A stretch of DNA of 64,000 bases from Ricinus communis. Taxonomy: Eukaryota; Streptophyta; Magnoliopsida; Malpighiales; Euphorbiaceae. Where the stretch lies: contig NC_063256.1 in assembly GCF_019578655.1 (NCBI RefSeq), positions 29,002,342 to 29,066,341 of the forward strand, written 5' to 3'. The translations under genes were made by a program, and so were the position numbers. Of the stretch, positions 1-11,233 are shown piece after piece (position 1 is the first letter of the stretch; every line of letters starts with the position of its first letter). The notes beneath the pieces were generated by a model that saw only the letters and a program-made list of their open reading frames with translations, was not told where the DNA came from and searched no databases.

Positions 1-1258
1 AGGACAATGTACGAGTTTGCTAGACCTTCTCTTGAGGGGACACAGACGAGTATATTGTGACCACTTGTAGCAGCCAACAATTTTAAAATAAAGCCAAACA
101 TGATACAGATGGTGCAAAATAGGATACAATTTGGGGGACTGCCGAGCAAGGACCCAAACACTCACATTGCCAACTTCTTGGAGATCTGCGACACCTTCAA
201 GATAAATGGAACAAGTGATGATGCCATTCACTTGAGGCTGTTTCCTTTTTCTCTGAGGGACCGATTCGAAAAGATGGTTACAGTCGCTCCTAGCCAACAC
301 TATTATGACTTGGAGATTATTGGTTGAGAAATTTCTCTACAAGTACTTTCCTCCAGCTAAGACTGCTAAATTGAGGAATGACATTTCTTCTTTTGTGCAG
401 ATGGAAGACGAGAGCATGTATGATGCCTAGGAGAGGTACAAGGACTTGTTGAGATGCTGTCCACACCACGGTCTACTAGTCTGGAAGTAGATTAAGACAT
501 TTTACAGTGATTTGAGCCTTGCTACTAGATAGATGGTTGATGCAGCAGCAGGAGGGGCGCTGAACAGTAAGATGACCGAGCAAGCTCAGAACTTAATAGA
601 GGAGATGAACATGAACAATTATCAGTGGCAGTCTTCTAAGAGCCGACCAGTGAGGCAGGGAGTGGTCAATCATTTGGATTCTACAGCAGCCTTGGCAGCT
701 CAGGTGGAGCTATTGGCTAAGAGGATCGACCAGCTCTAGATGCCAGCCCATGCAGCTCAGAGCAGCTGTGTATTTTACGGTGGCCCGCATTTCAGTGCGA
801 ACTATAATACGGGAGGTTTGTTTGCTAGTACTTTTATTCCTTTTTCCTCTTGTGTTTTACCACTAACCTTGAGCAGGTAGATTATATGGCCAATGGCCCG
901 AGGTAGCAAGGGAACCCGTACAACAACACTTACAACCCAGGGTGGCATAATTATCCGAACTTCGGTTGGAGATACAACAATGCCCAGGGTCCACTAGGCT
1001 TTCAGAGACCAGCAGCAGCAAGCTAGACCATCACAGCTTCCTCCACCACCCAAGAAGAAATCTAACTTGGAGGAGCTGATGATGAAGTTTGTCACGTCTA
1101 CTGAAATGAGGTTCCAGCAGACCGACAGTGCTCTTAGAAATCAGCAAGCGTCCATTCAGGACTTGGAAAGTCAGATTGGGCAAATTTCTAAGATGTTGCC
1201 TGAAAGGCAACAAGGAGCGCTCCCAGCACCACTGAGTCTAACCAGAGGGAGCACGTGA
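1..1258 (+). pseudogene. Element I gag, degenerate
   Basis: Structural capsid-type protein of an Athila element, broken by stops and frameshifts. The gag core (retrotransposon gag family) is readable from about position 7: the F-L-E-I-C-D-T-F-K motif near 175, [10 protein letters not shown] near 235, then a frameshift, then Y-F-P-P-A-K-T-A-K near 345 and M-V-D-A-A-A-G-G near 533. A Cys/His box remnant (G-G-P-H) lies near 780. TAG stops at 427-429, 737-739, 904-906 and 1336-1338 sit where the family usually has Trp or Gln. The last three have homologous stops in element V. It cannot make a full protein as it stands. Confidence 0.85.
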
Positions 1259-1389
1259 ATGCCATCACTTTGTGTTTGGGTAAGCTAGTTTCAGCTCCTT
1301 CTAAGCTTGTTTTTTACGATTCCACTATTGATGTGTAGCTTGAGGTGAACAGTAAGGTTAAGGAACCTGAGAGGCATAAGGTGAAACCA

Positions 1390-2491
1390 ATCCCAGTCAG
1401 GGAGTATCAGCCCAAGATTCCTTATCCTGCTATACTGAAGCAAGTAGAAGCGTAAGAGCAGTTCAGTAAGCTTTTGGATATTTTTAGACAACTGCATATT
1501 AACTTGCCTTTTGTCGATGTATTAAAGCAGATGCCAAAGTATGCCAAGTTCTTGAAGGACATACTTAGCAGCAAAAGCAAGCTGGAGGAGGTAGCATATG
1601 TTAAGCTTAATGAAGAATGCTCAGTAGTGTTTCAGAGTAAGTTAGCAGAGAAACGTCACGACCCAAGGAGTTTTACTATTCCTTGCACTTTGGGTAACTT
1701 GTGTGTTGATGATGCATTAGCTGATTTAGGTGCTAACATAAATGTCATGCCCACGAGTATGTTCAATAAGCTAGGTTTGAAGGAGGCAAAACCCACTAGG
1801 ATGTGCATTCAATAACTGATCATTATGTTAAGCTTCCTAGGGGGGTTGTAGAGAATGTGCTAGTCAAGGTAGATAAATTCATATTTCCTGTGGACTTTGT
1901 GGTTATAGATATGGATAATGAGTAGGGTGTGCCTTTGATTTTAGGAAGACCTTTCCTTGTCACGGCTAGAGCTAAAATAGACGTGTTTGAGGGAAAGCTA
2001 GAGCTTAATGTAGGGGATGACTGTTACTTTTAGTTTACTCCCATTTGATAGTTCTCTCATCGACCATGTTCATGCCATTTGTGCTATTGATGGGATTGGT
2101 CTTACATGTGATAAGCCACCACAGGATATAATAATTGATGATGCTTTGCATGTTTCCTTGCCTATTGATGTGTGTTATTCGTTTGAAGAAAATAATTTGT
2201 ATCAATTTGAAACCTCGTGTTATGATACACCCGAGAAGGGTAGTTGCAAGTTTGTTTATGACAGGTCATCTAAACAGGATTTGGAGTGGATGAATGAGCA
2301 TCCCAACTCTGTATGGAGAGCACCTCCTTAGCCATCTGCTGCACACATTGGACCACCTCCTTGCAGTTATATTCCTTAAGCCCCAGTGTACATTGAACCA
2401 ACCTTCTCAATTTGGCCACGGTGCAGGAATGCCACTACCGAGTCCAGCTAAATTACTCAAGAACCAAAAAGAAGCGCTTTTTGGGAGGTAG
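1390..2491 (+). pseudogene. Element I aspartic protease and C-terminal tail, degenerate
   Basis: Retropepsin-like region of the former gag-pol. The upstream linker (P-K-Y-A-K-F-L-K-D, about 1534) leads to the active-site motif A-D-L-G-A near 1720 and to G-R-P-F-L near 1945; D-L-G-A in place of D-T-G-A is usual in Athila. Frame breaks occur near 1815 and 2015 and several TAG stops interrupt it. After the protease a tail ending H-P-N-S-V-W-R-A-P-P (stop at about 2331) replaces reverse transcriptase. The same tail closes the protease of element V, so the RT-integrase loss predates both copies. Confidence 0.8.
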
Positions 2492-2734
2492 CCCAAATTT
2501 TAATTTTATACTTTTCTTAACATTTTTATTTTATCAGTCGTTTGCATGCTTGATGGTAGTTAGAACATTTACTTAGTAATTAAACGTAATTGTATGAATC
2601 TAGGGTTTTTAGTAACTTAAATCGGATTTTTGGTAATTGGTGAAGACAAACTTCCTTGTTTGATACATTTTACTTGAATTATAGCCTAAATGTATACGTA
2701 TATGTGTTGTAACACAGGTAGGGAGTTTGGCGAC
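2492..2734 (+). other. Element I spacer after protease
   Basis: AT-rich non-coding sequence between the end of the protease tail and the GC-rich palindrome block. It resembles the spacer that follows integrase in element III (about 23977-24230). I see no ORF or RNA gene. Confidence 0.5.
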
Positions 2735-3180
2735 TCGAGATGGTGAAGGAAAGCTCGAACTTCACCCGTCCACCACGGTTTCTGTGGGAATCACGGGTTG
2801 GATCCCTAGGCCATGCTGATCAGCACGGTTAAGTCATACCCTGATGAATATGCACATGAAGAGTTTGGGAAAATAGCCATCCACCACAGCTTCTGAGGCC
2901 ACCACAAGCTGTAATACCAGGCCGTGCCGGTCACCACGCCCGTGCCCCAGCACGTGATGGACATGAACGTAAAGCACAAAATGAAACCAGCCCTCCCCCA
3001 CGGCTTCCGAAGGCACCACGGGCAGCAACATCGGACCGTGCTGACCAGCACGGCCATGCCCTCTCCCGTAGTGGATTGGCACAAGGATGTATCTTCAGGG
3101 TTTAGCACAGGCTGAGTCCTGGCTGTGCTGACCAGCACGGCCTTGCCCTCGACCGTGCTGACCCCCGTGACTATATAAGC
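2735..3180 (+). promoter_or_regulatory. Candidate internal promoter upstream of env-like ORF (element I)
   Basis: A GC-rich island in AT-rich surroundings, packed with CACGG and CCGTG motifs that form inverted repeats. One is CCGTGCTG (3036-3043), a 2-nt spacer, CAGCACGG (3046-3053); another spans 3121-3142. It ends with a TATA-box sequence, CTATATAAG, at 3171-3179. The same order, palindromes then TATA, occurs in the U3 part of the LTRs (for example 8704-8945 and 48494-48732) and in front of the env-like ORF of element III. Promoter function is inferred from architecture only. Confidence 0.5.
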
Positions 3181-3280
3181 ATGCCATTTCAAAAACAAAT
3201 TCCTACTTTTCGCTCTCTAAGCTCTAAGGTGTTATTTCTTCTTTGTCTTTGATTCTTCTTACCTGTGACGGCAATTCCAA

Positions 3281-3762
3281 GTAAGTCTCTTCGCCTTTTG
3301 CTTTTGTTTGATTAAATTTGATTTTTCTTTTATGTAGTTTTTATTATTTAGGATATTTTGATATGCTTTAGTAGTTGTTAATCTTTATTGCTTAGATTGA
3401 GTTATTGTTTTGTTTTGTTACACTGCTAAATTTGACTTAGATTAGATTTAGTTTAGATTAGTTGCTATGTTTATGTGATTTTGAATAATAAAATGTTAAG
3501 TGTGGGGTTCAACAGCAATAAAGTTTATTTATGGTATTTTATTACGAAAAATTAATAGCATAATTTTTTTTATTTGGTGCACAATAATATGGGCTGGAAT
3601 GTAATTATGAATTAGTTTTCTAGAGGAAATTGAGGCTTTAGTCTTAGCTTTAAGTCTTAAAGTTTTATATTAGTTAAATTATAGTCGTTATGTTGTTTAC
3701 TTTTTGGTATAATTTATGTTAACTTGATTTCTTGTTCGAATACTAATGATTGACTGTATTAG
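3281..3762 (+). other. Candidate leader intron before env-like ORF (element I)
   Basis: A strong plant 5' splice site, CCAA followed by GTAAGT, begins at 3281. A pyrimidine-rich stretch ends in an AG at 3761-3762, leaving five bases before the env-like ATG at 3768. Element III has the same donor and acceptor in the equivalent places. The distance from TATA box to donor is 110 bp here and 112 bp there. The interval is AT-rich like plant introns. No transcript evidence is available to me. Confidence 0.5.
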
Positions 3763-3767
3763 GCAAT

Positions 3768-6740
3768 ATGAGGGACCGCGATCAATCCCGTCGAAAGCAA
3801 CCGCACCACGCTGCTACCAGCAAGCGTCTGCGTGGTGAAGGAACATCTTCCTCCACTTCACCTTCATCAGCACCAGCACCTCCACCACAACAGCAATCGA
3901 GCATGAAGAGCACCAGTTGCAAATCCACTCGCACCTGGTTGACATCCCTTATGGATATTTCAGAATGCTAATAACGAGAGCCATTTCTAAGTCATGAGAT
4001 GAAAGCAAGTAATGGTTGGATGTTGCATCGACTTTGTATCCCTAGAGAGAGTGGGATTGGCTCAGGATGTGCATGCCCTGCACGGTCCTTCGACATCATT
4101 GAGCCAACCTACTACAAGCTCACAGTTGAATTCCTCAGCACCTTTTTTTTGCAGCAACAAATCACAAACTGGCATCAGCCTGATGCAGTTTACTTCAGAC
4201 TTAGAGGAAGGGAGTTCTCAATGTCAGCTCCACAATTCCCCACATGCATTTGGGATTATGGACTGAGCAATAGACCTCGGGCGAGGAGTATCAGGGATGC
4301 ATCTACTCAAGCAGGAATCATACTACCCCGGTAGGTCTAAGGCGTCTAGCCTTCCGGATCATCTCCGCTATCTCCATATTTTATTAGCTTACACGAGTAC
4401 AGGCAGGGGAGATAGTTTTGGAGCGGTTACACAGACCGATGTATTCATCCTCTAGGCTATGCAACATCGTAAAAAGCTTGACTTGGGATATTGATGGTTG
4501 CTATCTATACAGCTACAATCTAAGGCAGTGTACCTATTGATACAGTCTAGCACTAATGGCGAGTATCAAGGTCGTATTCCTCGGGAAAGTGAAAGCCCAG
4601 AGTTACTCATTTGTTCTTTATTATATTAACCTAAAATGAATGATGAATAATTTCTAAACTAACTAATAGCTACAAGCTAAGTTCTAAGGGAGATGCAGGA
4701 GTAAATGGATAAATGAAATAACCCAGACAAGAAAGCAAACCCAAAGGGAACCTAAACTAGTTAGTAATCAAACAAAAGATAAAGGATTGATGACTCCAAT
4801 TATGCTACCCGTGTATGAATTCTTAACTGAATTCGATTTCTCTCTCGAGATAACCAAATTCTTAAACCTAATAACCTAAAGTTGGAATCTCTTCCTAACG
4901 ATTGATTCTTAAATTAGCATTAAGCTTTAATCCGCCTCTATTAAGCTTTGTTAATTCTTAATCCGACTAGTTAATTATCCTTATCTCTAAGTGATTATTA
5001 ACCAGTTCTTGCTATTCAAAATTCTAATTGCCAAATGGACTTCTCAATCACATAAAGCAATCTAAACACCACAATTCACAACGTCTCATGAATAATGCAT
5101 TATCTTATTAATACTGAAAGCAAGAAGAATACAAAACGAACTCAAACAATCCAACAATATAACATTAAGCCAACATAGTAAAGAAATCCCAATGGATTTA
5201 ATCAATCTAGCTAATCATGTTCATTATCAAAACCCACAAGAATTCAATTACAAAAATGAGTAAAGGTAGAGAAACCCGAATACACCCTTGGATGAGAGTA
5301 AACAGCTCCAATTCCTCTTGCCCAATCTTGAATCAATTCTTGTTCCTCTTGCTTAAATTGAAGCCAATCAATGAACCTTACCCAATCTTCAATCTTTGAA
5401 GGGAATCCGATTTAAACCTTGGTCCAAGTCTTCTTTTTCCTTGGTTCCAGCTCAGAAAACCCTTAGAGAGAGAAAAATTAGGGTTTGGGACGTTCTCCCC
5501 CTATTTTCCTTCTTTCCTCTTGCTCTTTCTTTTAATTATTTCATCCTGTCACCGCGAACATGGTCGTGTTCCTAGCCGTGTTGGGAACACGGTTTGGTGT
5601 TCCTGGCCATGTTGGGAATACGGTCTAGTGTTCGTGCCCGTGTTACTCTCTGTGGTCGTGCTCAACGCATCTTTTTCCTGTTATCAAATGCACCCAAAAC
5701 GGTCATTTTGGTGCCTGTGTTGGGAACACGGCCAATGTTAAAACCAACACGGCCATGTTCATATTAGGGATGCGCAAACTAGACTTGTTTTGATAACTTT
5801 GACGTCCAATTCTTCTCTAATTCTTCCCTTTATCACTCTTTGACTTCTTTTGGACCTAAAGCACACAAATAAATGCATAGGGTGAGTGTTGGGACCAATT
5901 CACATCAAAATGTACATAAATTCTTCCTTAAAATCCCTATTTAGATGTGTGTATTCTACGCACATCAGATATCTGTTGGCTCGTCAAGTCCGTTCTTTCA
6001 TAGTTGACGCCCAGAAGAAGATGCACTGCTGTTTTGGCCTGTATGTGACTAGGTTAGCCAAGAGACTAGATGTATTGGATGACTGTCTGTCAAAGCTTTC
6101 TCAGATTGGTGACATGACACCATTAGAGATCAGACAGATGATCAACATGCAAATGATGACGGCTACTCGACACCCATATGGCATAGAGTACAAGCTCGTC
6201 AGCGCAATAGTAAGGGAGGCTAGAGAGGCAGCACCTAGAGGAGCCCAAGACCTGATGGCTGAGATTCCAGATGTTAGGATTCCTAACCCAGCTAGAGTGT
6301 TTATGCCTACATCTGGAGCCTCCTCTTCTTATTCTGCAGGGACATCGAGTGCTCAGATCAGTGCTTTGGCTGACCGACTAGATCGGGTTTGCGATTTACA
6401 ACAATAGCACTATACTGAGTTTGTGTAGTATAGAAAGGAGTTTGGGCAATTTTAAGAGAAGTCTAGGGCACAGTTTTAGGGTTTAAACAATATGCTCCAG
6501 CAGCTTATGCATGGGCTGGATAGGCAGGCCACCCAGACAAACCTAATGGCGGAGTAGATTCAAAAGATGGCGGAGACCAGAGCACAAAATCAGTGATTCA
6601 TCGATGATATAGAGTTCGATCTAGCAGGTTGCTTCACGGACCCTGTACCACCACCGCCGCCCCCTCCTTCAGCGCCTTCCCCTACTCCTCACCCTCCAAC
6701 AAATCCAGCCAGTGAGGGTGCGCCTTTGGCAGACTACTAG
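3768..6740 (+). pseudogene. Element I env-position ORF (ATHILA ORF-1 type), broken
   Basis: Homologue of the intact 25094-26635 ORF. It begins with a short basic, Ser-rich leader (ATG at 3768), has stops at about 3969, frameshifts between 3900 and 4330, and is split after 4491 by a solo LTR. The second half resumes at 5973 in a long open stretch to about 6404, then carries TAG stops near 6405, 6427 and 6454. It keeps the proline-rich tail and ends at the TAG at 6738-6740. The TSD GATAT is found on both sides of the solo LTR, and removing one copy brings the two halves into the layout of the intact copy. Confidence 0.85.
4492..5967 (-). mobile_element. Solo LTR (Athila-type) inserted in env-like ORF, TSD GATAT
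   Basis: A single 1476-bp LTR with TGAT/ATCA ends and a perfect 5-bp duplication GATAT (4487-4491 and 5968-5972). On the minus strand it starts TGATGTGCG, the same start as the solo LTR at 12302-13753. Its U5-side half is, however, closer to the solo LTR at 48889-50336. It contains the GC-rich CACGG/CCGTG stretch near 5550-5760. No internal retrotransposon sequence is present, as expected after LTR-LTR recombination. Confidence 0.93.
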
Positions 6741-8480
6741 CAGTGACAAACATTTGTGCTATTTTTCTTTTTTTTTTTCCTTTTCCTTTTTATTTTCCTT
6801 CTTTATTTTTATTTTACTTTATTTTCATTTCTTTTTTGCATTTTCATTTTATGTTATTTTCTTTTATTTTAGTGGAACACTTTGCTTTGCCGTCTTGATA
6901 TGTACATTTAATATGATCTTCATTTCTTTATAATGTGCTAGTTATGTGCTATACCCAGTTTTATTTTTTCTAACACTATGGACAGTGTTATACTCAAGTG
7001 TGGGGTAGGTATCTGTGGTTCTATCCCTTGATTGTTTAAGGCAATGATAATGGACTATTCTTAGGATGTTAGGACCTAGGTTTTTCATGACATTTAAGCT
7101 TAGTTTATTCTTTCGTAATTAATGACTTAATTCACACACTAGTAATTGATTGTCCCTCTCGATTTTTTGTTCTTGAAAGCAATTTCACTGTATTCAATAT
7201 GTCAATTTGGCCGGGTTAAACCGGTGTTACTTAAGTTCCTTGCAAATTTACAACCTTTGACTTTGAACTTTGATTATGCCAATCTCTTATTCAATTTATG
7301 TGATGATTCAATTGATAAGTTTGGGAATCAATTGCAAATTTTAGCCACTTCAAACATGAGTTTTTGAACCAAAATTTGAGCATCCATTGCACATTATGCT
7401 CATGATTTTTCTTATTTGAGTGTGCGCTGTACTTAATTTTATTTCTAGAACTTGCTCTATAATGCATGTTGAGGTTACATGAATTTTTGAATATCATTAG
7501 ATGATTTAGCAACTTAGAAATTCACCACATTTGGCCAAAAGCCTACCCTTTGTTTCCATTAGTTAGCCATTTTTTAGCCTTAACCTTTTCTTCATGATTT
7601 ACACCTAATCACTACACATACACCATTCTATACATCTATCTTTCCTTTCACCTTGTATACTGAGTAATTATGTGTTATGCTTCTTCATTTATGGAATCAT
7701 AGTGCCTAACTTTGTTATAAATTCACTTAGTCTTTTTAGTTATTCTTTGATGGTCCCTTCAATCCAAATTGGATAACTATTCTCATTATTTGCGTCACTA
7801 ATCACGCAGTCCCTATATAAGCTGCTGTAATATATATACATATTATTTATAAAAAATATAAAAAAATAAAAGAAGAACAAGAAGAAAAAGAAAAAAAAAA
7901 GAAAAAAAATTTCTGACTTATTTTTTAGCTCTTAGCTCTTCTGAATTTAATTCTTGTGAGCATCCTTTAGTTTAAATAAGGCTTAGTGAGTCTTTTTATT
8001 GTTTTGGCACTCAGCTCCTGATTTTAAATAAGTGCATGATTTTTCAATATACTTTACACTTCTATCCAAATATTCTTACCTTTACCTCAGCCACATTTCA
8101 ACCCTTGTAAAGACCCTTTGATTTTGGTATTCATTTATTCGCGGTAGCAAAGATAAGATTGATGAGCAAGCTTATGGTAAACAGGTTGTGTGCAGCTATG
8201 TTGAGGGAATTTCTTATTTACCTGTAAACACTGTGAGTGATTTTAGACATTCCTGTGAGGCAATGGTTCTTAGTCTTTAATGCTGAATTGTTATATAAGT
8301 TGTACTTCGAGATGGTATTGTTATAGTTTTTCTTTAAAGGTGTATAACTTGTTAGTTACTTGAGTTTCATTCTTTATATGTTGAATAAGGTTGAGTTGTG
8401 AACTTTAGCATGAATTTTGAGGGGTGATTGTTGCTTGTGCATGCATTGAGTCATTGATTGCTTGAGGACAAGCAAAAGCT
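6741..8480 (+). other. Element I 3' non-coding region
   Basis: Non-coding region between env-like ORF and 3' LTR. It starts with a T-rich tract (6761-6870), then contains AAGTGTGGGGTAGG at 6996-7009, a sequence closely matching the tract next to the 3' LTR of element V, and an A-rich stretch (7857-7908). Element III has homologous landmarks at about 26660-26750, 26921 and 27701, and element V at 57532 and 58365. I see no ORF with coding character. Confidence 0.7.
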
Positions 8481-8496
8481 TAACTGTGGGGTGATT
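8481..8496 (+). promoter_or_regulatory. Polypurine-tract-like site of element I
   Basis: TAACTGTGGGGTGATT lies immediately before the LTR start TGATGTGCATC at 8497. The position fits the plus-strand primer site, although several T residues make it an imperfect polypurine tract. The same G-rich core precedes the 3' LTRs of elements III and V. Confidence 0.55.
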
Positions 8497-9847
8497 TGAT
8501 GTGCATCATTTTATACATGTTTATATGCCCAATTGTTTATTCTTTTTTGCATAGTTATTTTATTTTATGCCAGAACCACCTGTGTTTTGGTTCCTTTCAC
8601 GTTTCAAGTCATTATCGAGGGACATTATCAGTAACCGAGGGAAATACGAGCAATTACGAACCAGAATCCATCAAAATTGAGCAAAGACTAGCATTCCAAG
8701 GTTGAGCACGACCTGGACTCTAGCCGTGCTGAACCATCAATACATGACCTTCAAGAGTGCCATTTTGGCACGGTTTCCGAAGCCACCACGGCCTCCACCA
8801 CGGCTCGTGGTGGCTCAACACCGGCGGGGGCACGGCTAGGAAGAAGCCATAAGTTACGGGATGCGGAGGTCTAGCACGGCCTGAACTCCACTCGTGCTGA
8901 TCAGCACGAGCTTAACCACAACCGTGCTAAGAGATTTATATAGGCAAATACGATTTATTGAATTAGCGTTTGATTTTCTCACTTGATTTCACATATACAA
9001 GCATAAGCCATCTCTTCCTAGACTTCAATACTCGACTTTAGAAGACCATTTCATCTATTGAAGGAAAGATTGCATTAGTTTTAATATCAAATTGAAGATC
9101 AATAGGAGATTTGGGGCATTCAAGAGGCAAATTAGGGTTCATCATTCGGAATTGGGAATTTAGGGTTTTTCATCCAACTTGAAGAACAAGGGTGTACATG
9201 CCTTCAATTTACTTTTCTGAATTTGTTCTTTACTTTGTGTTGCTTATTAGTATGAGTAACTAAATTTGTCAAACCCATTGGGGTTCCTATATTGTTGGAT
9301 TAATTTTAATGCTTGTGAGATTTTGATTATCAATGCTTGTCTTTTCTTGCTTTCATTATTAATGAGAAACCACATTATTCATGAGACGTTGTGAGTTGTG
9401 GTATTTAGATTGCTTTATGTAATTGAGAAATTCATTTAGTAATTGGAAATTTGAATAGCAAGAACTGGTTAATGCTCACTTAGAGATAAGGGTAATTGAC
9501 TAGCCGGATTAAGAATTAATAAAGATTAATAGAGGCGGGTTAAAGCTTAATGCTAATTTAATAATCGATCATTAGGAAGAGATTCCAACTTTAGGTCATT
9601 AGGTTTAGGAATTCGGTTATCTTGAGAGGGAAACCGAATTCAGTTAAGAATTCGTCCATAGGTAATTGCAATTGGTAATCAATATAATCTCTATCTTCAC
9701 TAAAATCCAACTAGCTTAGATCCCCTTAGGTTTGCTTTTTTCCTTTGGTTGTTTTACTAAATCCTTTCAGACTATCCGACACTTAGTTAACCGCTTGTTT
9801 ATATTTAATCATAGCATAGTAACTTAATTGATTTTGTTAAGGTTAGA
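8497..9847 (+). repeat. Element I 3' LTR, truncated at its right end
   Basis: Starts TGATGTGCATC and matches the solo LTR 48286-51222 and the LTR of element IV along its length. It has the GC-rich inverted-repeat zone (8704-8930), a TATA-like TTTATATAGG near 8935, and the conserved U5-side block. Similarity stops at about 9847, before the last roughly 130 bp that other copies have, where element II sequence begins. Confidence 0.85.
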
Positions 9848-10819
9848 TAGTTCTTTCTTCAAGTGACACTTGAATAGTTGTTTCATCAAGTACACTTGAA
9901 TAGCTTCATTTAACTTATCATGAAAGTCTAAGACTTCTTCATCTAAGTTTTCTTCAATTTTTTCTAATGTTAAAGCAAATTCTAACTTATCATCCATATC
10001 CTGTAAATATGTCTCATAGACAAAATAATCTATACAATTAACATATGAACATTCATCAATTGAAGTGCTAAGAGATAGAGTTAGAGAATCAAACACTTTA
10101 AATTCAACAGTCTCTCCCAAGACTGTCATAGTCAGCTTCCCATTGTGCACATCAATAACTGTTTTGGTAGTTGCCATGAAAGGTCTACCGAGGAGTATTG
10201 TTTGCTCCTTGTCCCTTGATGGTGTATTTTTCATGTCAAGAACCATAAAGTCAGCAGGGATTATCAGTTTTCCTACCTGAATTAGCAAATCCTCCACTAT
10301 GCCTCTTGGATACTTAATCAACTTATCAGCCAGTTGTAAAGACATGGTAGTTAGTTTCAATTCTCCTAAGCCAAGATGTGCATATATCAAATATGGCATT
10401 ATATTGATGCTTGCTCCCAAATCCAACATAGCTTTGGCAACTTTTTTATCCCCCATTGTAATATCAACGATAAAGCTCCCAAGATCTTTCATCTTAGGGG
10501 GTAATTGTTATTGGAGAACGACACTTGTTGTTTCAAATACCATAACTTTTTCATTATTTCCATATCTCCTTTAGTTGAAATTAAATTCTTTGAAGAATTT
10601 AGCATAAGCTGGCATACTCCTAATAACATCCAAAAAAGAAAAATTAATATTAACTTTAGAAAGCATATCAAAAATCTTAAAGAATTGCTTATCTTGTTTG
10701 CTTTCTTTCAATCTATTAGGGAATGGAATAGGAGGCTTATAAGGGCCAGCTGCCTTATGAAACTCAGGTCCTGAAAATGCCTCCTTATCTTTCTTCTTTT
10801 GCCTAAGATTGGGCTCCAC
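9848..10819 (-). pseudogene. Element II protease region, partial
   Basis: The linker P-A-Y-A-K-F-F-K-E (about 10580-10620) precedes a retropepsin domain with the active-site motif M-L-D-L-G-A near 10420 and G-R-P-F near 10185. The long open stretch from 10492 to the junction (about 215 codons) has no stop, so this part is much better preserved than the protease of element I. One frame break lies near 10500-10580. The coding sequence is cut at about 9848 by the junction with the LTR of element I; the last codons of the open frame read into that LTR. Confidence 0.85.
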
Positions 10820-11233
10820 TCTTCCTTGTTTTTGTATACCTCCTTCAGTTATTTCTACATCAAATAGTCCATCTTTTTTACTTGTATAAGAAGAATTTAT
10901 TTTTCAATTAAGTTTTCAACATTATTATCAAAAAAACTCACCATCCTTAAGAATAGTGATTGTTTTAGCTTGCTCAGGTTGATTTGGCAATTTTCTTTTT
11001 CTGTTTTCTCGTATAGCTTCAGCAATTTGCGCAATTTGAGTTCCAATCACTTTATTGAAGCTTCTATGGAATCAATTTTCATTTTGTTCCTCTCCATTCT
11101 ATCATGGATAGCTTTCATAAAAGATTAGAGTGTTTCCTCCAAACTTTTTTTGAGGGGCTTGTCCATGATTTGGGAATAAAGGGTTTTGATTCCTTGGGTA
11201 TTGAGGCTCTTGATTTTGATACTAGGGCTTATT

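Larger units (their letters stand above)
1..9847 (+). mobile_element. Element I: 5'-truncated Athila-type Ty3/gypsy retrotransposon
   Basis: The left end lies outside the window. Reading rightwards it holds decayed gag, protease, a GC-rich spacer, a broken env-like ORF, a long 3' non-coding stretch, a purine-rich tract and a 3' LTR that stops at about 9847. There is no reverse transcriptase, RNase H or integrase between protease (ends about 2491) and the env-like region, the same gap seen in element V. A minus-strand solo LTR (4492-5967) is inserted in the env-like ORF. The clade call rests on the ATHILA ORF-1-like ORF and on gag and protease similarity to elements III-V. The right LTR abuts element II with no terminal sequence on either side, so this junction is a deletion or rearrangement, not a clean insertion. 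Confidence 0.85.

Noticed and set aside
2806..3198. Minus-strand ORF of 130 codons in the GC-rich block of element I
   Set aside because: It arises from repeated CACGG/CCGTG palindromes, has biased composition, no family resemblance, and no equivalent in element III.
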